In this document: positions 1-5,889 of the stretch, one piece after another
Layout of the letters: every line of letters starts with the position of its first letter
Position numbering within the stretch: position 1 is the first letter of the stretch
Assembly (NCBI GenBank): GCA_003542655.1
Contig: DPKF01000147.1
Span: forward strand, 1 to 5,895
Reading direction: 5' to 3'
DNA: 5,895 nt
Origin: Holosporales bacterium
Lineage (GTDB): Bacteria > Pseudomonadota > Alphaproteobacteria > Paracaedibacterales > UBA11393
Program-made: the position numbers and the translations under genes
Notes under the pieces: generated by a model
What the model was told of the DNA's origin: nothing
The model's input: the letters and a program-made list of their open reading frames with translations, nothing else
The model's database searches: none

Positions 1-48
1 AAAAACAAAAAGAAATACGGATTTGCTACAATGGGAGATGATTCATGA
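1..48 (+). CDS. C-terminal tail of an upstream gene, possibly AbiEi-like antitoxin (partial)
   Basis: An open frame enters at base 1 and gives the last 15 residues (KNKKKYGFATMGDDS) before a TGA at 46-48. That stop overlaps the ATG of the next gene in an ATGA arrangement, a hallmark of translationally coupled pairs. AbiEii toxins are normally encoded directly downstream of, and overlapping, an AbiEi transcriptional regulator/antitoxin, so the context suggests this tail belongs to an AbiEi-type protein. The 15 visible residues carry no diagnostic motif, so the identity rests on position alone. The frame being coding is supported by the overlap and by the Shine-Dalgarno of the toxin lying inside it. 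Confidence 0.5.
   Translation, partial: KNKKKYGFATMGDDS
33..37 (+). promoter_or_regulatory. Ribosome binding site of the AbiEii-like gene
   Basis: GGGAG lies 7 bases before the ATG at 45, inside the end of the upstream reading frame. The spacing favours the ATG at 45 over the in-frame ATG at 51, which would be 13 bases away. Confidence 0.65.
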
Positions 49-905
49 TCATGTTTGATAAAGTTGTTAATGCGGCTTTGAAAAACCAGCCTAAACTCAT
101 GCACCTTAGATCCGTTGTAGAAAAAGAAATTTTGCATCATGATATTTTGCTTGCAATGCGTAATGCAAAACTTTTGACACACCTTACATTTATCGGTGGA
201 ACCTGTTTGCGGGCTTGTTATGGTGGTGTAAGGCTTAGTGAAGATCTAGACTTTACAGGTGGTTTGGATTTTAATAGAGGAAGTCTTATTGATTTGGGCA
301 GGGTAATAACCAGCACGTTAAAAAATAAATATGAACTTAACGTTCAGGTTTCTGAGCCTAAAAAAGATACAGATCTAGTGGACACTTGGAAAATTAGAAT
401 TGAAACAAGGGAAGCATCCAAACATTTACCAACCCAGCGCATTAATATCGATATATGTGCGTTAAAATCTTATGATATTAGCCCCCAGATGATTCTAAAT
501 CCATATGGAGTTGATTTTGGAACTTCAGGTCTAGTTGTAAATGCTCAAAGTTTGGAAGAAATTTATACGGATAAATTGATAGCATTCGCATTAAGGCCTA
601 ATAGGATAAAATACAGAGATATATGGGATATAAGCTGGTGTCACAGCAAAAATATTATACCCACAATAGATCTAATACCGTTCAAAATAAAAGATCGAAA
701 AATTGAATTAACATTTTTTCTTGAAGAATACAAACACAGAGTTGATGCGATGGGAAAAGACGAAAAACTTATTCAGGAATTTAAAACAGAAATGCGTCGT
801 TTTTTGACACCTGAGTACACAAGAGATGAAACGCGGTTAGAAGATTTGTGGAAATTTACATCACATTTGCTTAAAAACTTTTATCAACAAATGTTCGTTT
901 TATAG
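45..905 (+). CDS. AbiEii/AbiGii-family nucleotidyltransferase toxin
   Basis: This 286-residue protein belongs to the AbiEii family of DNA-polymerase-beta-like nucleotidyltransferases, the toxin half of type IV (AbiE) toxin-antitoxin/abortive-infection systems. Related toxins stop growth by transferring nucleotides to cellular targets such as tRNA; the target here cannot be read from sequence. Motif I is intact: GGTCLR at residues 51-56, then R63 and SEDLDF at 65-70, whose two acidic residues (D67, D69) would bind metal. A further acidic strand, RINIDI (132-137), probably supplies the third carboxylate. The family signature EIYTDKLIAFALR (172-184) followed by KYRDIWDI (189-196) is complete. 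Length is normal for the family and nothing suggests decay. The start at 45 is chosen for its GGGAG site and its ATGA overlap with the upstream frame, which implies translational coupling to an antitoxin mostly outside the window. Family assignment is firm; toxin activity is inferred from family. Confidence 0.9.
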   Translation: MIMFDKVVNAALKNQPKLMHLRSVVEKEILHHDILLAMRNAKLLTHLTFIGGTCLRACYGGVRLSEDLDFTGGLDFNRGSLIDLGRVITSTLKNKYELNVQVSEPKKDTDLVDTWKIRIETREASKHLPTQRINIDICALKSYDISPQMILNPYGVDFGTSGLVVNAQSLEEIYTDKLIAFALRPNRIKYRDIWDISWCHSKNIIPTIDLIPFKIKDRKIELTFFLEEYKHRVDAMGKDEKLIQEFKTEMRRFLTPEYTRDETRLEDLWKFTSHLLKNFYQQMFVL

Positions 906-915
906 ACGGCCGTCT
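904..915. repeat. 12-bp perfect palindrome at the toxin stop codon
   Basis: AGACGGCCGTCT reads the same on both strands, begins within the TAG stop and is GC-rich against an AT-rich background. It is followed by TTT. As RNA it could form only a 4-bp stem with a GGCC loop, so it is at best a weak terminator. It could equally be a protein site. Confidence 0.4.
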
Positions 916-957
916 TTACTATATCAAACTTCCTCTAAAACAGTCCATAAAATATGT

Positions 958-994
958 CCCTAAATACAAAGCGTCTATAAATATGTTTTTAGGG
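958..994. repeat. Imperfect inverted repeat between the toxin and ATPase genes
   Basis: CCCTAAATACA (958-968) pairs with TGTTTTTAGGG (984-994) with one mismatch, leaving a 15-base loop. It is followed by TTTG only, so it would be a poor intrinsic terminator. The rest of the 906-1058 gap is AT-rich and shows no gene. Confidence 0.35.
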
Positions 995-1058
995 TTTGTG
1001 GATGAAAATAAATGGATTTTTTATATATGAATGTATTTTTTGACTAAAGTGGTTGGAC

Positions 1059-1086
1059 TTACCAAAAAGTCTTGACTTTTTGGTAA
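1059..1086. promoter_or_regulatory. 28-bp dyad, candidate operator of the ATPase gene
   Basis: TTACCAAAAAGTC (1059-1071) and GACTTTTTGGTAA (1074-1086) are perfect inverted copies, 13 bp each, separated by only TT. The tiny spacer fits a protein-binding site for a dimer better than an RNA hairpin. It covers the -35 element of the promoter predicted just downstream, so a bound protein would be expected to block transcription of the DUF4143 gene. The binding protein is unknown; autoregulation is one possibility. Confidence 0.6.
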
Positions 1087-1099
1087 TTATGTCTAAAAT
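1072..1099 (+). promoter_or_regulatory. Predicted sigma70-type promoter of the ATPase gene
   Basis: TTGACT (1072-1077) as -35 and TAAAAT (1094-1099) as -10 are separated by 16 bp, with five of six consensus matches in each box. Transcription would start near 1106, downstream of the ATGs at 1089 and 1098 and upstream of the ATG at 1131. That argues for 1131 as the translation start. Confidence 0.5.
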
Positions 1100-1130
1100 G
1101 GGAATATATACACATTTATATATATTTTTC

Positions 1131-2273
1131 ATGCAGCGCTATATTCAGTCATTCATAAAAGCAGACTCTGATCAAAAAATGATATTACTATCCGGGCCAA
1201 GACAAACAGGAAAAACAACGCTTACCAAAAATTTATTTCATAACTGCGACTATCTGAACTTTGATTTATCTGAAGATAGAGAAAGATTGCGTAAGAAATA
1301 TTGGAATAGAAACGGAGATGCAGTCATATTTGATGAACTGCATAAAATGCCGCAGTGGAAGCGTTGGATTAAAGGGGTATATGATACTGAGAAAAAGACG
1401 CCGTGTCTTATAGTGACGGGAAGCGCTCAATTTGATACTTTTAGAAAAGTTGGGGATTCTCTTGCTGGACGTTATTTTTCTTATAGATTGCACCCAATAG
1501 ATATTCAAGAAGCTTGCTTATACTGGGAAAACGACCCCGTTAAGGCAATGGAAAATATTTTACAGTTTAGTGGGTTTCCAGAACCTTTTTTGAAAGCCGA
1601 TCTTGATTTTTATAGACGTTGGCAAAAATCACATCTAGACATTATGCTAAGACAAGATTTTTTAGACTTATATGCTATTCGACATATAAAAATGCTTGAA
1701 ATCTTAGTAGATCTTTTGAAAAGTCGTGCAGGCAGTCAGTTAAGTCATGCATCCTTAGCGCGAGATGTGCAGGCTGATCATAAAACTGTAAAAAACTGGA
1801 TAGATATGCTTGAAAATATTTACGCCGTTTTTCGTATAACCCCTTATCATCGCAATGTAGCCCGATCAATTCTTAAAGAACCAAAAATTTATTTTTATGA
1901 TGTTGCGCGCATAAAAGATCCAGGTGCGCAATTAGAAAACTTAGTTGCTTGTGCGTTATTAAAAGCAATTCATTTTTTAGAAGACACAAAAGGATATAAA
2001 GGAAGTTTGCATTATTTAAGAACAAAAGATGGTCATGAAATTGATTTTTGTGTGTGCATAGATGATAAACCAATACTTGCTGTTGAAGTTAAAACGAAAA
2101 AAGATGAGCCATCATCTGCCTTTCGAATTTTTAACAAAAGTTTAGATGGTGCCCGTAAAGTTCAACTTGTGAAGAATATTAAGAGAGAATTTACGTCACC
2201 TGATGGAATTGACGTTTTAAGTTTGCCACATTTTTTAAAAGATTTAGATTTATCAAAATTAATTCAAGCTTGA
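1131..2273 (+). CDS. AAA+ ATPase with DUF4143 C-terminal domain
   Basis: The protein (380 residues from this start) is a member of the widespread DUF4143 ATPase family, whose cellular role is not established. The N-terminal ATPase half has Walker A GPRQTGKT (residues 22-29), Walker B VIFDE (65-69) followed by HKMPQW, a sensor-1-like segment VTGSAQFD (95-102) and DSLAGRY (109-115), all typical of the family. The C-terminal half has the PD-(D/E)XK-like pattern found in DUF4143 proteins: D305 in HEIDF, then E319 and K321 in VEVK. The frame can be extended to a TTG at 1053 or ATGs at 1089 and 1098. Those starts would translate through the 28-bp dyad or lie upstream of the predicted transcript start. 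Family members usually begin a few residues before an R-x-I-type segment, as in MQRYI here, so 1131 is preferred although no clear Shine-Dalgarno precedes it. The gene lacks an obvious terminator directly after its stop. It appears intact and independently expressed. Confidence 0.88.
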   Translation: MQRYIQSFIKADSDQKMILLSGPRQTGKTTLTKNLFHNCDYLNFDLSEDRERLRKKYWNRNGDAVIFDELHKMPQWKRWIKGVYDTEKKTPCLIVTGSAQFDTFRKVGDSLAGRYFSYRLHPIDIQEACLYWENDPVKAMENILQFSGFPEPFLKADLDFYRRWQKSHLDIMLRQDFLDLYAIRHIKMLEILVDLLKSRAGSQLSHASLARDVQADHKTVKNWIDMLENIYAVFRITPYHRNVARSILKEPKIYFYDVARIKDPGAQLENLVACALLKAIHFLEDTKGYKGSLHYLRTKDGHEIDFCVCIDDKPILAVEVKTKKDEPSSAFRIFNKSLDGARKVQLVKNIKREFTSPDGIDVLSLPHFLKDLDLSKLIQA

Positions 2274-2591
2274 TTTTTAGTTTGCATGGACTCTACAATC
2301 AATTGTCCTATTTGTCGTGGACTGTCTAAACGCGATAGACTCCGCTTGAAAAATTTATATAAATGGCCGTTTATTTATAGAAACATAACACAGTCAATTT
2401 TTTTTGTTGACTTCATATTTTAAATGTCGTTTTATGATGTTAACGAAATATTAACAATTGATTCAAGTTGATGAAATTATCGTTAAATCAAAATAATACT
2501 TTAAAAAATTGTTTACTGTATAGACTAACTAGTTTTACGCGTTATACTTGTTTGCCTTTAACAGAACAAGAATCAGATCAAACAAAAAAGC
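2274..2591. other. AT-rich intergenic stretch without a convincing gene
   Basis: No supported gene is seen here. The only ORF with any suggestive content is a 45-codon frame at 2286-2423 with a CPIC pair; it lacks a ribosome binding site and may be chance or a gene remnant. Short inverted repeats are present: GTCTA/TAGAC at 2324-2328 and 2336-2340, flanked by GGA/TCC, and TTAACGA/TCGTTAA at 2440-2446 and 2480-2486. An eight-T run lies at 2398-2405. None of these can be assigned a role. The stretch probably contains the promoter of whatever is ended by the terminator at 2592-2623. Confidence 0.5.
2521..2548 (+). promoter_or_regulatory. Weak candidate promoter upstream of the terminator
   Basis: TAGACT (2521-2526) and TATACT (2543-2548) are 16 bp apart; the -10 is good and the -35 matches four of six consensus bases. 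A transcript from about 2555 would run into the terminator at 2592-2623 after roughly 70 bases, or read through into the exoprotein gene. Such AT-rich DNA gives many chance matches, so this is tentative. Confidence 0.25.
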
Positions 2592-2623
2592 GGCTCTAAG
2601 ATAAAAACTTAGGGTCTTTTTTT
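2592..2623 (+). terminator. Rho-independent terminator in front of the exoprotein gene
   Basis: GGCTCTAAG (2592-2600) pairs with CTTAGGGTC (2608-2616) as a 9-bp stem with two G-U pairs and a seven-base loop ATAAAAA. Seven T residues follow directly (2617-2623). An A6 run lies just before the stem, so it could also act on leftward transcripts. It lies over 300 bases past the ATPase stop and only 80 bases before the exoprotein start. It may therefore end the ATPase transcript, a short RNA, or act as an attenuator in the exoprotein leader. Confidence 0.75.
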
Positions 2624-2690
2624 GTGCCTAAATAAGGCAAATAAATGAAAAGCTGTGGCGTTGCATATATCGGGATTAAGCGTTAATCAT

Positions 2691-2695
2691 AGGAG
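2691..2695 (+). promoter_or_regulatory. Ribosome binding site of the exoprotein gene
   Basis: AGGAG lies 8 bases before the ATG at 2704. This strong site fixes the start at 2704 and argues against the internal ATG at 2830, which would give a conventional signal peptide but has no comparable site. Confidence 0.8.
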
Positions 2696-2703
2696 AATAC
2701 GCG

Positions 2704-5700
2704 ATGAATATGACACAGACTTTAAACAACTTCTTTGCAAAAAAGACAAAACCACAGGCACAAATAAACAGTCAAACAGATGGCGCAGCAGTAGAACGAG
2801 CTGCTGTTTTAGATTTGTCATCGAAGACAATGTCGCGCATTGCTTCCTTTACGCTTTTTTGCTTTTTAAGTCAGACGTTTGCCAGCATTTTATGGGCTAA
2901 CCCTATTTTGCCCCGGCAACATCATTTTCATGAAAATGGCTATGTTGGTTTGCATATTGTGCCTGAATTTGATGCTGCTAATCAGGTAAGGGGCATGCGC
3001 CTTAATATATCTGTTTCAGACCGGTTATATGCGACGCAAACACAGCAAAACCAAAATAATATAGAGGATTCCTATACGCAAGAATCAAAACTTTCAGTAA
3101 AAGAAGTGTGTTCAACCCTTTTAACACCAGATTTTTTTAGGGGAGAAAAATCTTTGCTCTCTCAGTTACCGCAAATGAATGTAGAAATTGCTGGCATTGT
3201 TGATGACAGTCTGAAAGACCTTTTCCTGATAACAACAGAGACAGGTGATCTATCTATAACCAGCAAAGGAAATGCTAAGACAAACCGGAATCTTTATATA
3301 TCCATTATGGGCGGCGTTACTGTTCAAAATTTAAGGGCACATGGCATTTGCGTTCAGGCGCGCTCTTTAGAAATTAGGGGTGCCGGAAATGATATCACCC
3401 ATCTTGATTATATAAAACCTGCGGGTGCTGCTGAGGCTGTGATGACGCTTCAAGAAGAAGGGCAGCTTCAGGTTCAACATATGCGTCTTCATAAAACAAC
3501 CTTTAACAATTACGGTACAGCTATTGTTGAGAGAATGACAGGCAATCAAGCTGTTCTTAATAATCATGATGTTCTTGAGGGTGCCCTTACTGGTCATTTT
3601 AGCGCACTTAATAATTTGGGGATTGAAGCAACCTATAACGGAAAACTAACAGCAAATGTTGTAACTGTACACAATGAAAATGTCATGACACTTTTGGCTG
3701 GCAGTCATTTAAGGGGCAGAACGTTGCATATAGATCATAAAAATGCCCGTTTTAATGCCCAAGATGCGCATATTAATGTGACCGAAATTACTAACAAAGG
3801 GCATTTGGTTTTAGAAGGTGCATCCAAACTTTCAGTAAAAACGCTTACAAATCAAAAAGGGGCAACATTAACAGCAGCAGGTACCTATAAAATTGGCACA
3901 TTTGTTAATAAAGCTGTGTCACAAAAACAAGTAGGCGCTTTATTTTCTGGGGATGGTGAATTTGATTCTATAGATAATGCAGGCAGTTTAGAGACGCAAG
4001 GCGTCACAAAGATACACCGCCGCATGAATGATAATAACACAGTGTGTGGTTTTACAAACAGATCGGGTGCTAGAGCAAAACTTACCAAATTGCAAGTTGG
4101 TTATGGAGATACCCATTGGATCATCAATAACGGCTATTTAGACCTTGTTGATGTTGATGAACATTATGGACCAAAACATTTAAAAAATAACAGTGGTGCA
4201 ACCTTATTGGTTCGTGGTGGATATTTTACAACTTTAGAAAATGAAGGGCGAGTTGAAGTACATCAACTATCTGATTTTATAACAATCCGTAACCTTGCTA
4301 AAAAAGATGGAAAAAAAATACCTGTTATGCTTTTTAAAGCAGAAGTTGTAACGAATACGTTGACTAATGCAGGTGAATTGTATGCGCTAGCATACCTTAC
4401 TTACACAAAAAAGTTTACAAATAATGAAGGAGCTAAAGCGCGCATTCAAGGTTTGGCTTATGAACCAGCATCTGAAGAGATAACAAGTGCTTATGATTTA
4501 GAAAATGCAGGTGCGTTAGATCTGACCCAAGTTGATCAAGGCTACGCGCCAAAGCGCGTTCAAAATACAGTAACAGGATCCTTAGCACTTCACGATAATC
4601 AAGGTGAGTGGGATCATGCCGTCTTTAAAGACATCAATTCTAAAGAAAGTGCTTTTAAGCGTGGCCTTATTGTTGAACATTTAATGAACGAAGGGTTATT
4701 TCAATACTGGGATGGTGTTTACAAGATAAAAGATATTCAAAACAGAGAAGGTGCAACATTTTTAACCGGCCACACGGATACAAATCATAAAAATGGATGC
4801 CTTATGTATGGCACCTTTTCCAATCAGGGTGTTTGGGAAAGCATGCGCGGCATGGCTTTACGTGATGTTACAAAGACAGGAAAACTACGCCTAAATGGGG
4901 CATTAACGGTTTACGGGTCAAAAGCCGTTAATCTGTCAGAGGTTTTAAAAAATGACATACAAGCGAAAAGCATCACCTTAATTGGGCACACCTTTCATAA
5001 TCCAAAAGATCAGAATCTGAAGCTTTATTGGACAGAAGGAGAGGGTCAAAATCAGCAACTTATTGCGATACCCCTTACCATTAATGTAAAAGATTTTACC
5101 AATGCTGGGCGCATTCATGCGAGTAGTTTAAACTTAGTATCTGACGCTTTTAAGCAAACAGATCTTGGTGGCATTCTGACCGAAGATGAACTGAATATAG
5201 AAGTTGAAGGTGACATTGATAATGCGTGGGGCATCTTATATGGAAAAGGTAAAACAATCCTTAAAACTCAAGGAAAAATCTGTGTTGGGCACTGGCAAGG
5301 TATAGAACAACAGTATGCACATCGTCATGGAGGATTTTCTTCCTATCAAAATAGGTATCAGGATGCTAGGTACGTATCTAATGATATAGCACACATAAAA
5401 CGTAAAAAAAATGGTGCATTCATCCGTTCAGACAATGGTTTAACTATCATTGCTAAAGATATTGTGAGTGAATTTGGATCCATTATATCAGCAGGTAATT
5501 TGGGGGAGGATACTTGTTTATTATTAAAAGCAACTAACAGTATTTACTTGCAGGCATGCGCTGTACAGGCTAATGGCAAAACGCGTTTTGAAGCAACAAA
5601 AGGTGAAATAACAACGCCACCAGTTGCAGGGACTGACGAAGATGACGAGGCACATTGGCACAATAAATGGAAAGAGAGGGAATCTGGTCCTCGATCAAGC

Positions 5701-5889
5701 TTATTAGTAAGTGGGGATTTAGAACTTGTTGTGGATGATTTAACTGTACGCGGTTCTCATGTTGGTGCGGTTGGTAATATTACAAATAGAAATGGGGAAC
5801 AGTTGGGTGCACAAAGTTTTGGCAGCTTTAAGGTTATACCTTTAGGGCTTTTTGGGCACAGTGTAACAAAAGATCTCTTCGGAAACTAG
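2704..5889 (+). CDS. Large secreted beta-helical, filamentous-haemagglutinin-like exoprotein
   Basis: This 1061-residue protein is not one I can name. Residues 1-42 form a polar, Lys/Gln-rich extension, followed by a signal peptide: SR at 44-45, a hydrophobic core at about 46-63, and possible cleavage after A60 or A65. Such long signal regions are known in very large autotransporter and two-partner-secretion exoproteins. Residues of about 66-355 are a beta-rich region without a recognised motif; I see no clear NPNL/NPNGI-type TPS signature. Residues of about 360-710 contain Asn-Gly turns every 18-28 residues, as in NKG 364, NQKGA 383, NNSGA 495, NNEGA 573 and NREGA 680, and read as a parallel beta-helix. 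Residues 912-958 and 998-1026 (such as SGDLEL, DLTVRGSHVGAVGNI) resemble haemagglutinin repeats of FHA-type proteins. The C-terminus (to 1061) has no autotransporter barrel, so the export route is unclear. Adhesion or contact with host or other cells is the likely role, inferred from architecture only. The end is short for the family and may be a truncation. Confidence 0.75.
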   Translation: MNMTQTLNNFFAKKTKPQAQINSQTDGAAVERAAVLDLSSKTMSRIASFTLFCFLSQTFASILWANPILPRQHHFHENGYVGLHIVPEFDAANQVRGMRLNISVSDRLYATQTQQNQNNIEDSYTQESKLSVKEVCSTLLTPDFFRGEKSLLSQLPQMNVEIAGIVDDSLKDLFLITTETGDLSITSKGNAKTNRNLYISIMGGVTVQNLRAHGICVQARSLEIRGAGNDITHLDYIKPAGAAEAVMTLQEEGQLQVQHMRLHKTTFNNYGTAIVERMTGNQAVLNNHDVLEGALTGHFSALNNLGIEATYNGKLTANVVTVHNENVMTLLAGSHLRGRTLHIDHKNARFNAQDAHINVTEITNKGHLVLEGASKLSVKTLTNQKGATLTAAGTYKIGTFVNKAVSQKQVGALFSGDGEFDSIDNAGSLETQGVTKIHRRMNDNNTVCGFTNRSGARAKLTKLQVGYGDTHWIINNGYLDLVDVDEHYGPKHLKNNSGATLLVRGGYFTTLENEGRVEVHQLSDFITIRNLAKKDGKKIPVMLFKAEVVTNTLTNAGELYALAYLTYTKKFTNNEGAKARIQGLAYEPASEEITSAYDLENAGALDLTQVDQGYAPKRVQNTVTGSLALHDNQGEWDHAVFKDINSKESAFKRGLIVEHLMNEGLFQYWDGVYKIKDIQNREGATFLTGHTDTNHKNGCLMYGTFSNQGVWESMRGMALRDVTKTGKLRLNGALTVYGSKAVNLSEVLKNDIQAKSITLIGHTFHNPKDQNLKLYWTEGEGQNQQLIAIPLTINVKDFTNAGRIHASSLNLVSDAFKQTDLGGILTEDELNIEVEGDIDNAWGILYGKGKTILKTQGKICVGHWQGIEQQYAHRHGGFSSYQNRYQDARYVSNDIAHIKRKKNGAFIRSDNGLTIIAKDIVSEFGSIISAGNLGEDTCLLLKATNSIYLQACAVQANGKTRFEATKGEITTPPVAGTDEDDEAHWHNKWKERESGPRSSLLVSGDLELVVDDLTVRGSHVGAVGNITNRNGEQLGAQSFGSFKVIPLGLFGHSVTKDLFGN
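2830..2898 (+). other. Signal-peptide-encoding segment of the exoprotein
   Basis: Residues 43-65 read as a classic Sec signal: a short basic start (MSR), a hydrophobic core with FTLFCFL, and small residues before two possible cleavage points, TFA (58-60) and LWA (63-65), the latter followed by NP. It is preceded by a 42-residue extension when translation starts at 2704. The exact cleavage site is inferred. Confidence 0.6.
4126..4605 (+). repeat. Internal protein repeat in the exoprotein, two copies 126 residues apart
   Basis: Residues 475-506 and 601-634 align without gaps over the first 21 positions with 11 identities: N475/N601, G477/G603, the LDL at 479-481/605-607, V484/V610, D485/D611, Y488/Y614, PK at 490-491/616-617 and N495/N621. 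The DNA of the two copies (4126-4221 and 4504-4605) has diverged, so the duplication is old or is held by structural selection. Confidence 0.6.

Noticed and set aside
958..994. Inverted repeat as an intrinsic terminator of the toxin gene
   Set aside because: The stem is A/T-rich with a 15-base loop and is followed by only three T residues, so termination is unlikely; kept only as a repeat.
1266..1508. 80-codon minus-strand frame
   Set aside because: Lies wholly antisense to the well-supported ATPase gene, has no ribosome site or family features, and its composition mirrors the coding strand.
1675..2073. Two minus-strand frames of 64 and 66 codons
   Set aside because: Both are antisense to the ATPase gene with no domain signal; shadows of its codon pattern.
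2407..2438. TTGACT with TATGAT as a promoter
   Set aside because: The spacer is 20 bp, too long for a standard sigma70 promoter, and the 17-bp position offers only TTTTAT.
2430..2620. Possible tRNA or other structured RNA before the terminator
   Set aside because: No T-loop (GGTTCRA-type) sequence, no acceptor pairing and no cloverleaf could be found on the plus strand.
2655..2900. 81-codon plus-strand frame starting at a GTG
   Set aside because: Overlaps the exoprotein start in another frame. The AGGAG site serves the ATG at 2704, and the frame's product is Cys/Arg-rich with no recognisable feature.
3367..4088. Minus-strand frames at 3367-3597 and 3885-4088
   Set aside because: Antisense shadows of the exoprotein repeats; no start signals or homology-like features.
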